A stretch of 64,000 nucleotides of DNA from positions 1,054,001 to 1,118,000 of the forward strand of contig JANUWF010001813.1 of the NCBI GenBank assembly GCA_026120185.1, in the 5' to 3' direction. This document shows positions 11,887 to 22,104 of this stretch, piece after piece. How positions within the stretch are numbered: position 1 is the stretch's first letter; the number at the start of each line of letters is the position of its first letter. Both the position numbers and the translations under genes were made by a program. This stretch comes from Voacanga thouarsii. Lineage: Eukaryota; Streptophyta; Magnoliopsida; Gentianales; Apocynaceae. The notes beneath the pieces are model-generated. The model searched no databases and was not told the origin of the DNA. It saw nothing but the letters and a program-made list of their open reading frames with translations.

Positions 11887-13428
11887 ACACTGGTTTGTGA
11901 TCAATATAGGGAGCATGGTAGTTAATAAAAATGGAGAAGATGATTATACATGTGATGCTTCGCTATTTTGGTATGGGTTAGGCTTGATGTAAGCTTCACC
12001 ATTGAAGCATAGGATCCCTCTGTAAAATTTTTTGGCTTTGAAGTTTAATCGTGTAAACCCAATTTAAATGGGTATAGGCGATTGTGTTTTTGTTTTGGAT
12101 GTTTTTTGTAAGCAAATATGTCCAAAGAAACCAAAGAAGGCTGGAAAATTCGAAAAGAGAAGTCATTGCAACTTCGCGCGCGGACAAAAGAAAAAACGAA
12201 GAAGAAAGCACTGTTCATAAGCTGCCGTCGCGCCGAGCCGAGCCGAAGCCGCCGCCTGATTTCTATGTCTGGAGCCACTGGCTTATTCACGCCTTGGAGC
12301 CGAGCCGATTTGGAGGAAAATTGAGCCGATTTCGTTGCTCAATTGCAACTTCAATTTGCATGGGTCGAGCAGCGGTATCGGGGTCGCACGCGGGTCGGCA
12401 GTAGAGGAGACTCGGGCGGGCGGGTCGCAGCTTGGCGGGTTGAGGCAGCATCTGATCTGGTGCGGCTGGTGCACCGGGGGGCGCGGTGGACCGAAGAGCA
12501 GAAGGCGACGATCCAGTGCACGTGGACCGCCAGCGTTTTTTTTGCAATTTTTTTAATTTTTTTTTCTTTTTTGTTTTGGGTCCCATACCAGGCGAAGTTA
12601 ATATTTTTGCAATATTTATATTCTTGGAATATATTTGCATGAAAAATATTAGTAAAAGAATTTTAGGATTAAACAAGATCATTAATTAATTAATTAATGT
12701 GTTTAATTCTATTATTTGGGCACTTAGGTTTAAAAAAATAGAAAAGCATGAAAACGTTTATTGTTTTCTAGCATGCTATTTTTTTTTTATGTACCTATGT
12801 GTGCTTTTTCTCAAAGACCAAAGTTTTTGGGAACTTTTTGTTTTGACAAGAAAAATATTTTTCTTCAAAAATTAAATGGTTATTTTAATTGGTACAAAAA
12901 TTAATCCTTGAATATTTTCTCAAAAGATTTAATCCTTGACATAGAAAATATATTGGATTTAGATATTTTTGTAAATTAAAATGGAGAGCTATTTTGTTTT
13001 GTTTTGGACTAGAAAAATGATTTTATCAAATAAACTTGATACCAAAGTCTCTAGAAAGTTTTAATTGGAAATTTTTGAAATCATTAAGTTTTAACTTAAA
13101 TAAAATTAGTCCATGGAGAAAATCTCTCAAATGATATAAGCCTTGACATAGAGATTTTATTGGACTTAAATATTTTATTTTTGAGTTAAGGAAAAACTTA
13201 ATGGAAATTTCAAAAGGATATTTTTCAGAAAACCTTTATTTTAAAAGACTAAGGAGCAGAGGGGTTCCAACGGCCCCACGGCTTCCATCACGGTCCTTAT
13301 TAGAGATCGTGGATCCCCTCGCGTCACCCTGGGAGTGAACCCGTATAGGATGGGGATACCATAAGGATCTAGATCTAATGGAAGGATGTAATTAATAACC
13401 CGGGGCACGTACTATGATCGGCCAGCCC
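11887..13428 (+). other. internal region without coding capacity; GC-rich core
   Basis: The first part resembles copia leaders (cttcaccattgaagcatagg at about 11,993). A sharply G+C-rich block at about 12,165-12,535 follows, with repeated gccgagccg, ggcgggcgggtcg and CpG-rich words. The rest (12,656-13,428) is A+T-rich and aligns with the Copia A leader. Many overlapping frames of 60-130 codons are open in the G+C-rich block on both strands, which is expected where stop codons are rare. None shows a retroelement or host domain I recognise. Confidence 0.7.
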
Positions 13429-13439
13429 ACGTGGGAGAT
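13429..13439 (+). other. polypurine tract
   Basis: The purine-rich word gtgggagat lies immediately before the 3' LTR start, the position and type of sequence expected for plus-strand priming. Copia C has aagtgggagac and Copia A aagtgagagat in the same place. Confidence 0.75.
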
Positions 13440-15494
13440 TGTTGGATTGTATGCCTTCTTAGACTAGGTTTCTGATGTAAAATCGAATATTTTAATAAAA
13501 TAATTTATTTTCAGAAATTGTTTGTGAATTTACTATTTGTTTGTGCACGATTTTCATTTGGAACAGACCCATTATGTTTAAATAAGTGATCCATGGGAAT
13601 GGTGGTCTTTCACAGTAAGGTATGGATCACGGGTTATTTAACACATAAACATTTGTTCTTAACCTATTGATGAGGCTAGGAATCTCATTATGTTTAGGTT
13701 ATTATGTTATGAATTCCAAATGGGGAATGGCTTACCTTTAGCCAGTGAGTAGTCCACTCACTTCATGACATAAGTGTATTTCGAATACGTAGGACAGGAC
13801 CTGTAGTAGTGGTTTCTAAAAGTACTATATGATAGAAACCTAGACTACTACCGCTACAGAGTGGACTAGTACTCTACGACTTGAGTATGAGTTGGTAGTC
13901 TGGCGAAGCTGGAAGCATATACTTTGATTTGCTATAGTTGAGGTTCTATCGTAGGGCCAATATACTTGCATGTTGGGTATGTGTAACTAGTTAGTTAAGA
14001 CAGACTTGTACAAGATAGTTTCTGCACTATATCGCCCCTTGTGGTTGTCCGAATGGTCTAAAATGTCCAGGGCCCTGGGAAACATGACTTGGATGTTTGC
14101 TTTAGGGTAGCTCCCTTGGAAAGCGAAAACACTCCAGGGAAGTCGTGGATCATTGGACTAGAAGCCTAAGGATGGTAGATGTCATTTAGAGGGGTGTTAG
14201 TACACTTCTTCCTCTCTAAATGTACGGCGATGTGTAGAGGGGTATTTTAGTCATTTCACCTGTAGGTCGGAAACTTTGCTAATGCAGCATTGTCCTTGGG
14301 GTCAATATTTTCCTATGGTGATATTAGGAAATATTTAAAATGCAAAATACAGCTATTTATATAGCAGGGGTATTTTGGTCATTTTAGCAGCCAAGGCGAC
14401 GTGTCTTTTTGATCATCGGAATAGCCCGTAAGTCCTAACTAATTTTGGGTTGAGGAATTGGTCTCAGTTGAAGAGGATTTTATTTTATTTTATTTTATTC
14501 AGGAAGTCTAATTTATTATTGGACTGGAATAAAATAAATTAATTAATTAAAATAGGAGTTGAGAGAAATTTAATTATCTAGTTTAATTGGTTAATTAATT
14601 ATTCAGGGCCTAGGTCCAGTATGAATAATTAAGAAATTAACCTAGGCTTAAACTAGGGGAAATAATTAATGTTTAATTATTTATTGGGTTATTTATATAT
14701 GCCCAAGAAATAAATAATTAAAGATTAATTATTATGGTTCATTTGGGCTCATTAATTATTTATTGTGTTGTTTATATAAGCCCAGGAAATAAATAATTAA
14801 TGTTTATTATTTTGGGCCTTTTGGGTCCAAGAGAAATAATAAATATTTTGGCCCAATAGCTTGGACCTTAGGATTTTTTTCAAATACGGTTAAAAAGAGT
14901 TTAGGGTTAGACAAAACTGATTCTCAGGATAACATCTGGGTGTTTTGAAATCCCGGGGATATGTTTATCAGATAATGAAAAAACCTAGTTTTGGCTAACC
15001 AATAAACAAGTCTTTGGTAGAGGAAAAACCCTAATTTCCCTAACATAACACAGAGCCTCATGTGAAGAGAGACTATTGGTGTGTCTCACGTCCCTTTCTC
15101 TCTTGCTCACTCCTTTCTCTTCTCTGGTTTCTTCTTGTTTCTTTGCTAATCAATAGCAACAGAACCAAGAAGATTTGAGATTGTTCCTCTTCACCATTGT
15201 GTTCACCGACTAGAGGCTAGGCAGAGAAATATTCCGAGAGCTGGAAAGCTTGGCATTGATGCAAACAAGGCGAAGTAGAAGGCTAGCGGGTGTTCAGCCG
15301 AAAGCTTCTTCAAGTGGGCGAAGCGAGGCGAAGCGAGACGATTCTAGTCGTTCAATCCGCTCCTACTCAACCTAGAAGGGTTAAGGAGCGCAAATGTATG
15401 ATCTTCACGCTTCCGCATGTCCTTTAAGGCTTGGTTTTATTTTTCTCTGTTTTTTTCTGTAACCAGTGCATGCTTCCCTGTTTTCGTCTCCCTC
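13440..15494 (+). repeat. 3' LTR of the non-autonomous element
   Basis: TGTTGG...CCCTCA, about 2.06 kb, closely matching 9,841-11,872 with scattered substitutions and a few small indels. One example is a cgaagcgaggcgaagcgag duplication at about 15,320-15,340 absent from the 5' copy. The low divergence makes this the youngest of the four nested layers. Confidence 0.88.
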
Positions 15495-15531
15495 AGAAGC
15501 ATGCTCCCTTGTTTCTCTGCCCGTCACCCAT

Positions 15532-15610
15532 ACCGGAATTAGGTAGCATAGGATTCTAGAGGTGGCTCCCACCGCGTACGATATAGCACTTAATTCTCAT
15601 ACCGGGGCCT
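15532..15610 (+). repeat. 69-bp tandem repeat inside LTR, second part
   Basis: The 15 bases 15,532-15,546 complete the unit cut at 7,835 (54 + 15 = 69). The next unit then opens with cataggattctagaggtgg at 15,547. This is the continuation of the array at 7,644-7,835. Confidence 0.9.
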
Positions 15611-15899
15611 GGTTACCTGCTCAGATACCAAATGTCAATCTCATTAGGAAACCCTTTTCCATACCAAGAAAACCACTTTTGGGGCAAAATATCATTTTTC
15701 AAAATTTGATCCCATTGACTCACAAGTCAAATCATAATTCACATAGACTCCACAGAGCCAATCAATTCATTCCATGGTACATCAGACCAATAAAATAATT
15801 TCAGGGATCAAAATGTCGTTTTACAAAAGTCATTCTCATCACGAGATATTATTTTCCAAAATCATGTTGAAATAGGATAAAGAGTTCTGTTCACACACC

Positions 15900-16260
15900 A
15901 AAACATGTTTCCAAGAGTATCCGGGTCATTTTCCTCGTACTCAATGAAAAAAGTTATTCCAAGGGTATTTAGGTCATTTTATCCATACCCGATTTCCAAA
16001 AGACTTTCCGAGGGTATTCGGGTCATTTTACCCTTACTCAAGAGTTCCAATAAGGATATTTCAGTCATCTACCAAATACCCGATTCCAAAAGTTTTCATA
16101 AAACATTCCAATAAGGACATTTGGATCATTTTCCAAATACCCGATTCCAAAAGGAACTCATTTCAAGAAATCCAGAAGTCTAATCTCAAAAGAGGATTAA
16201 ATTCAAAGTTTCCAAACATTTTTCCATAAAATGTCCCAATAAGGGCATTCCGATCAATTT
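15900..16260 (+). repeat. degenerate minisatellite inside LTR
   Basis: Repeated phrases of the type 'attccaa-aggNtattcNggtcatttt-cc-tacccgattcc' occur about six times with variable spacing. The reverse-complement array is present at 45,090-45,330 in the chromovirus 3' LTR (aatcgggcatgggtaaaatg, acccgaatatcc). The array is thus an inherited part of this LTR family. The protein-like frame over it is an artefact of the repeat. Confidence 0.75.
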
Positions 16261-17579
16261 ATGGATACCCAATTTTAAAATTTACCATTTTTCAAAAATG
16301 CCAACTATTTAATCCAAAAAGGACTAAACTCACAAAATTCATACTTTAATCATCCAGTAAGGCTTCCAAGCCAATTATGATATTCAATCGAACCCAAAAC
16401 GGTATAAAATAATTATTGCTTAGATAAACCTTAAACATATTCAGGGACTTCCAAAACAGTATATAACATAGCATTTCATGGAAAAACAAGGCACACTAGC
16501 TTTTGAAGAGTTTTAGAAATCTAAGGAACTCACCTCATGTCCTAAGCAACTCTTTCCATTCACGGCCGTTTAACCTCCGTTCCTGCCGTTTTCAACGTAT
16601 TGCTGGCCGTTTGTCGCTAAACCTACACCAAACATCATTTTCAAGTCAATTCATGTTTGACCGAAAAATAGCTGACAGGTAGCCGACGTCCAACCATCGT
16701 TTAGCCGATGGGGACCGACGGTTAGCCGATGGTTAATGAAAACGTTCAACTTTCGTTCACATCATTTTTTCGTCGTTTGTTGGATTCTTTCATTTTCCTT
16801 TTTTTAACATCCTTTCTCCCTTCATAAAAAAGGGATTCACTTCATATTTCCCCAATTATTTCATCCAAATCACACAATTAATCATCCTTATATTCGTCCA
16901 TATTCTAAGCAAAATTCTGAAATTTTGCTGTTTTGACACATGATTTCATTTTGGACATAACTTTCAATCCACAACTCCGATTTGGCTTTATGATATACCA
17001 AAACGACCATAAGACTCTTAAATTTAATTATGTATGGGAAATTTTTAGATTTCTAGTTCCAGTAACACGATACTGGGAAAAAAACAGCCTCAGTAGTTTT
17101 GCCTTAATTTCACTATTCATGCTTTCCTTTATTTTCCTTTAGCCTTTAGCACTTTGGAACCATTAATTCATTCAATCCTCCTTCAAATCATCTTTAATTC
17201 TGAATTTTCAGGTTTCTAGTAGCTCACAAGAATCACACTTATTCAACACAAATTCATCTTTTCTAATCAAAGGCTTGTATAATCTATTTTCCAACCAAGT
17301 AAATTCCATTTTTACTCTACTTTGATCATCCTCTCTTCAATCGAAAATAAGCCTTCAAGCTACCATAATTATTCAGTTATTCCTCACACAAAACATCATT
17401 CGAAGGCCCCTTAGGCAGCTAGCACATATACAAGCATGTATAAAGTCCATACACAAAAGTTCACAAAACCTGGCTTTGATCCAAAATCAAGACATGAAAA
17501 TCATGTTTTCACGTTAAAATTCATATCAAAACGATCACCGTAATGAAATCTACAACTTTAATTCTTGAAGTATAGACTT

Positions 17580-18400
17580 TTACCTTGTATGTGGGGTCTC
17601 TTGGCTTGATTTTTCTCTAAGAACACCAAGAACACACACACATCTTTCTTTCTCTCTCCTTTTTCTTTTTTTCTCCCTATTTTCTCTAGCTTTTCTTTCC
17701 TTTTCTTTCTCTCTTCTTTTCCTACTCCTTATGCACGAAATCTGGTTGTTTTCTAGCCCCCTTAACCACCATTCTTGTTTCCAAGGGTCAACTAACATTA
17801 ATTACATTGTGGGCTATCCATTTTAAAGCTAAATTCCTATTGGTGGATTTAATTTAAATGGATAATTCTTAAGCTTATTCAATAAGCTTTTACAATTTAA
17901 TAATCCCAAAAATATTTTACTCCCCCAATGGTATTTTTAACACTTATTTTCATCCACCATTCACACAATGCCACACATCCATTTTTTAACCGCGATTTTC
18001 TATTTTCTTCAGAAACGACCAAAATCGGGTCCATAACAGAAACATATTTTATTTCACTATTCAACTCCAAAAATTCCACTGAATCCATTGGTAACACTTA
18101 AATTCTTCAATTCCCTTTCTACTTGGTCAAATTTGCGATCAAAATGATGAGAATGCCCCCGGTGACCCAGATAGCATAATTTACACCAAAACGTGCGTTT
18201 CATCACATTGATCAATTTCTCTTCTTAGCGTAACCTCAAATTCTTATTTTATTAATAATAGTAGCCTTCCGAAGATTTAGGATACAGGTAGAACAAATCC
18301 AATAATAACATCTAGGTCCCGACCAAATATTATCATCCTAAAATATTCATCTCATTACAACTAGTAGCTAGTCAAAGATAAAAAAAAATGGGGTATTACA
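17580..18400 (-). other. U3 end of the solo LTR (LTR start on minus strand)
   Basis: Read on the minus strand, this is the first part of the LTR starting TGTAATACCCC at 18,400. It aligns with 42,647-43,700. A pyrimidine-rich stretch at 17,640-17,730 produces a lysine/arginine-rich frame on the minus strand that has no counterpart of known function, and I do not call it a gene. Confidence 0.7.
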
Positions 18401-18405
18401 GAAAA
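18401..18405 (+). repeat. target-site duplication, right copy (GAAAA)
   Basis: Exact copy of 6,887-6,891, directly after the LTR terminus ATTACA. Confidence 0.92.
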
Positions 18406-19664
18406 CCTTTTCACTAGTAGCCATGCTTAAGTCTATCCAAATTTTCTTAACCATCGCATGTTATTATGACTACGAGATATGACAGATGGTTGTCAAGACG
18501 GCCTTCTTAAATGACTATCTTTGCGAAGACATCTATATGTCCCAACCAGAAAGTTTTGTTGCTAGAGGTCAAGAAAAAAAGGTCTGTAAGCTTAAGAAGT
18601 CTATCTATGGACTTAAGCAAGCATCACGAGTATGGAACATATATTTTGATGAAACCGTGAAAGCTTGTGGTTTCATGCAAAACGTGGATAAACCATGTGT
18701 GTATAGGAAATCAAATAGTGGCAAAGTGATTTTCTTGGTACTTTATGTGGATAATACTCTACTCATTGGAAATAATGTAAGGACATTGTAATCCTTTAAA
18801 GTTTGACTATCTAGTCAATTTAGCATAAAAGATATGGGAGAAGCTAGCTACATTCTAGGCATTAAGCTTTTTAGAGATATGAAGTAAAGAATATTAGACT
18901 TATCCCAGTCTGCTTACAATAACAAGATATTGGTCAGGTACAACATGGATTAATGTAAAGGGGCTATTATACTATTTAGACATGTATTATCCTTATCTTC
19001 CAAGTAGTGTCCTCAAACACAGGAAGACAAGCAGAAAATAAGCAAAATCCCTTATGCTTCGGTTGTGGGAAGTCTCATGTATATTATGCTTTATACTAGG
19101 CTAAATATCTACTTTGCAGTAGGCATGGTTAGTAGATATTAATCAAACTTAAGGGAAGCTCACTGGCAAGTTGTAAAGCATATACTCCAATATCTCAAGG
19201 AAACGAGAGATTATATGCTTGTATATCGTGTTCATGACTTGGTTCCTACCGGTTACACAGACTCAGACTTTCAAGCAGATAAAAATGAAAAAAAATCCAC
19301 TAGTGGATATGTCTTCACTTTGTCTGGAGGAGCTATTTCATGGAAAAGTATCAAGCAATCTTGCATTGCTGATTCTACCATAGAAGCTGAGTATGTTGCT
19401 GCTTCCGAAGCTTCTAAAGAAGCTGTGTGGCTTTAGAAGTTCCTTATAGAACTTAGAATAGAACCATACATGGATAGGCCTATCACTATTTATTGTGAAA
19501 ACTTTGGACCGGTGTCACAATGCAAGGAGCCTCGAAACCCAAGGAAGGGCAAGCATATAGAGAGGAAGTATCACCTTATCCGAGAGTTCATCAAAAAATG
19601 GGAGATTTTAGTTGATCAGATTTCCTCTGTCAACAATCTGACGGATCCCTTTACCAAGCCTTAG
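18401..19664 (+). pseudogene. pol: Copia A pol, second part: reverse transcriptase and RNase H
   Basis: The frame resumes with the partner of the EKTFS motif. It then shows [47 protein letters not shown] and the catalytic box as YVDN at 18,744-18,755 instead of YVDD, so one metal-binding aspartate is lost. LGIKLFRDM and IPYASVVGSLMY follow, and RNase H runs from about 19,215 (YTDSDFQADKNEKKSTSGY, GGAISWKS, STIEAEYVAASEASKEAVWL) to DPFTKP at 19,664. Stops lie at about 18,790, 18,885, 18,952, 19,008, 19,139 and 19,435. It is inactive. Confidence 0.87.
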
Positions 19665-19739
19665 ATAGAAAAGATGTTTCGCAGACACTTAGATGTCATA
19701 GGGATAGGCACTTATGGACTTTCTTAGTCTTTGTAATGC

Positions 19740-19750
19740 AAGTGAGAGAT
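19740..19750 (+). other. Copia A polypurine tract
   Basis: aagtgagagat directly before the 3' LTR start TGTTGGAAAG. Confidence 0.8.
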
Positions 19751-21066
19751 TGTTGGAAAGTATACCCTCAAAGACTATGTATTCTGTGTAAACATATTGT
19801 AATAAAATGTTTATTCATTCAATAATTTGTTTCTTATATTATTGCATATTTAAAGGTCTAAGTATAACAAGTAATGGTCTATGTGTTGGGTCGTTCTTCA
19901 CAGTAAGGTATAGATCATGGGTACTTATCATACAAGTAAAATTGAGTTCTTAGTCATTTAATGGAACTGGGCATTTCATCAAAGTAAGACTATTGTACCA
20001 TAATTTCTAATGAGGAATGGTTTACCTTCAATCAGTGAGTAGTTAACTCATATCATAGGCATAAGAGTATTTCAAATACGTAGAACTGAATCTATAGTAG
20101 TGGTCTCTCTTAAAGTACTATAATTATAGAGACCAGACTATTACAACTACAGTGTGAATGGATACCTTCATACTTGAGTATAAGTTGGTGGTCTGGCGAA
20201 GTTAGGGTTCTATACTTTGATGTATGTTGGGTGAGATTTCTTTTGTGAGATTAACATCCTTGTATATTGAGTGTATTACTCTAGTTAGTTAAGACGGACT
20301 CATGCAACAGAGTTTCTATACTTCATTTAGTGAAGTTAAATCACCCATTTGTGATTGTCTAGGATAATCTAAATGATCCAGGGCCCTGGGAACTTGACTC
20401 TAGAATATGTGCTTTTGGGTAGCTTCCAATGATAAGCAATTACATTTAAGTGAGTCATGGATTATCAGACTAGAGATCTAAGGATGGTAGATGTCTTTGA
20501 GATGGCTGTTAGTCCATTTATCCTGTCTCGTTGATAGGTGTTACATAGAGGGGTATTTCTAGCAATTTGGTGGTTTTAGTAGCAATGAATAATATGTCTC
20601 TTGGTCCCCGGAGTAGCTTAAGTTACCTTTGTGTTATTTAGACACAATCTAAGCTTAATGGATAATTTTTTGGAAGAGAAATAAAATTTATTCTAGGAGT
20701 CGAATTAGAATTAATTAATTATTTTTAGGTTTTAATGAGGCCCAGAAAAGATAATAAATTAATTAAGAGAATTAGATTGGAATAAATTAATTAATTGGGC
20801 TAATATATGTTGACATATATTACGAGTTTAATTAGAATTAATTAATTAGTCTTAGGTATTTAGTAAGGCCCAGAAAGATGATTAATTAATTAAAAGGATT
20901 GGGCCAATCTTGGATTGATTTTGAGCATAGCAACAAGCCCATTAGGGCTTGATGATTTTTGGCCATTAAGGCTTATGGAAGCCCTAAGGCTGGCCAAAAA
21001 TTATAGGAGAAGAAGAGGGAAAGAAAAAGACTACGTCTTTGTTCTAGGTTTTTGAGTTTTTCTTCT
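19751..21066 (+). repeat. Copia A 3' LTR, 3'-truncated
   Basis: It begins TGTTGGAAAGTATACCC after the purine tract and carries cttcacagtaaggtatagat at about 19,898. From 20,515 on it aligns with the 5' LTR remnant. The match stops near gtttttgagtttttcttctt at 21,066, so the U5 end is missing. It also lacks about 100 bases present in the 5' copy (near 20,560). Confidence 0.8.
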
Positions 21067-21241
21067 TTGGTGTGCCATTTTTTTGTCCTTCTCTTCTTTC
21101 TCTCTGTCGTAGTGTTAAAACCAAAAAATCTTTGTTGTTTTCTACATGTTTTCTCACATTTTTGACAAAACCTTCTCTTAAAAGTATTTTGACGAAGATT
21201 TTTTATCTCATGGTAGTCTGCTCCAGTCCCCTTACAAAACT
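21067..21241. other. unassigned junction segment
   Basis: About 175 bases, pyrimidine-rich on the plus strand, between the truncated Copia A 3' LTR and the start of a reversed LTR fragment. I recognise no element or gene in it. A minus-strand frame with [12 protein letters not shown] is short and has no clear relative. Confidence 0.4.
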
Positions 21242-21451
21242 TATATGTTAAGTAACACATGATTCATACCTTACTGTAAAAGACCTTTATTCACATGAAC
21301 CATTTATTTAAATATAATGGGGTCTTTTCTAATGCAATTATACACAAAAAGTAAAGAAGAATTCATAAATAATTTCTAAAAATAAAATTTGTATTAATAC
21401 AAATTAAAAATTACATCAGAAACCTAGTCTAAGAAGGCATACATCCAAACA
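21242..21451 (-). repeat. 3' LTR fragment of a minus-strand copia element
   Basis: The reverse complement starts TGTTTGGATGTATGCC at 21,451 and reads through cttagactaggtttctgatg and the ttacagtaaggtatgaatca landmark. It is cut off near 21,242. It matches the first 210 bases of the LTRs starting at 7,836, 9,841 and 13,440. The purine-rich tract aagtgcgagat precedes it on the minus strand. Confidence 0.8.
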
Positions 21452-22104
21452 ATCTCGCACTTGCACTCTAAGACTAAGTGAGTCCATAGGTATCCATCCC
21501 TATGGTGTTTAAGTGTCTTCTAAATACTCTATCAACCAAAGGCTTGGTAAAAGGATCTGCTAGATTATTCTCTGAGGTAATCTGTTCTACCACGACTTCC
21601 CGTCTTTGGATGAAATCCCAGATTAGGTGGTACTTCCTTTCAATATACTTTCCCTTTTTGTGGTTTCTGGATTCTTTAGATTATAAGACTGTACCAATGT
21701 TGTCACAATACATCATAATCGGCCTATCTATCTGTGGTACCACTCCAAATTCTAAAAGAAACTTTTGGAGCCAGACTGCTTCTTTAGATTCCTCCAAAAC
21801 TGCCACATACTCAGCTTCTATAGTTGAGTCAACAATACAAGATTGATTAATACTCCTCCATGAAATGGCTCCTCCAGACAAGGTGAAGACATATCCACTA
21901 GTGAATTTTCTCTCATCCTTATTTGTCTGGAAGTCTGAGTCTGTGTATCTTGTAGGAACCAAGTCATCAGCCTTGTAAACTGGCATATAATCTCTTGTAC
22001 ATTTAAAGTACTTGAGAATATGCTTTACAGCTTGCCAATGAACCTTCCCTGGGTTTGATTGATATCTGCTAACTAAGCATATGGTAAAGTAGATATCTAG
22101 CCAG
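21452..22104 (-). pseudogene. pol: copia pol remnant: RNase H only
   Basis: Minus-strand translation gives LVSRYQSNPGKVHWQAVKHI, YTDSDFQTNKDERKFTSGY, GGAISWRSINQSC and STIEAEYVAVLEESKEAVWL, the copia RNase H. The C-terminal DPFTKP tail and purine tract follow. The residues are very close to those of Copia A (19,080-19,664), so the elements belong to one lineage. Gag, protease, integrase and the reverse transcriptase are absent. On the minus strand the coding piece is joined, at about 22,104, straight to the end of an LTR. Confidence 0.85.

Larger units (their letters stand above)
9841..15494 (+). mobile_element. non-autonomous copia-type LTR element (LARD-like), no proteins
   Basis: Structure: 5' LTR 9,841-11,872, primer site, 1.57-kb internal region, purine tract, 3' LTR 13,440-15,494. 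The LTRs begin TGTTGGATTGTATGCC and end GTCTCCCTCA and are close to each other in sequence. Flanks are GAAGT (9,836-9,840) and GAAGC (15,495-15,499), a 5-bp duplication with one mismatch. No gag or pol motif is present inside, so mobility would need proteins supplied by another copia element. The internal region aligns in part with the Copia A leader, so it looks like an element reduced to LTRs plus leader. Confidence 0.88.
7836..15526 (+). mobile_element. copia-type solo LTR, itself split by a younger element
   Basis: It starts TGTTGGATTG and runs to 9,840 (ACTGAAGT), then resumes at 15,500 (atgctccc) and ends CCCGTCA at 15,526. The joined LTR is about 2.03 kb, matching the two LTRs of the inserted element in length and in order of landmarks (cttagactaggtttctg, cttcatgacataag, atgttgggtatgtgt, caagtgggcaa). 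It is a clearly more diverged copy, for instance across 9,540-9,620. It is bounded by the near-perfect CCTAT/CCCAT duplication in a 69-bp repeat unit and has no second LTR of its own. Confidence 0.87.
6892..18400 (-). mobile_element. chromovirus-type solo LTR (minus), carrying nested insertions
   Basis: The sequence begins TGTAACACCCC and ends GGGGTATTACA on the plus strand, flanked by perfect GAAAA duplications. Its 18,130-18,400 end is the reverse complement of the start of the chromovirus 3' LTR at 42,647 (shared accaggtcc-like block, attattaataaaataagaatttgagg). Its 7,090-7,500 end matches the end of that LTR around 45,560-45,800. Without the nested 7,836-15,531 insert it is about 3.8 kb, close to the 3.48 kb of the 42,647 LTR. 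There is no internal coding region, so this is a solo LTR left by LTR-LTR recombination. Confidence 0.88.
1706..21066 (+). mobile_element. Copia A: old Ty1/copia retrotransposon, split by nested insertions
   Basis: The order is 5' LTR remnant, tRNA-Met primer site, long leader, gag, protease, integrase, reverse transcriptase, RNase H, purine tract and 3' LTR, the standard Ty1/copia layout. The two LTR pieces align, for example around the shared GTGTTA-ATAGAGGGGTA start and the repeated gaggcccagaaaagataat block. Both outer ends are truncated, so no duplication can be read. The coding region holds many in-frame stops, often where CAG, CAA, CGA or TGG codons are expected, and the catalytic YVDD is YVDN. 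It is inactive and was already in place before the 11.5-kb nested insertion at 6,892-18,400. Confidence 0.88.

Noticed and set aside
12084..12690. Seven overlapping frames of 60-131 codons on both strands in the GC-rich block
   Set aside because: Stop codons are rare in G+C-rich DNA, the frames overlap on both strands, and none shows a known domain. They do not connect to any gag or pol.
17580..17798. Lysine/arginine-rich minus-strand frame resembling a coiled coil
   Set aside because: It is the translation of a pyrimidine-rich tract in an LTR, with no start context or domain.
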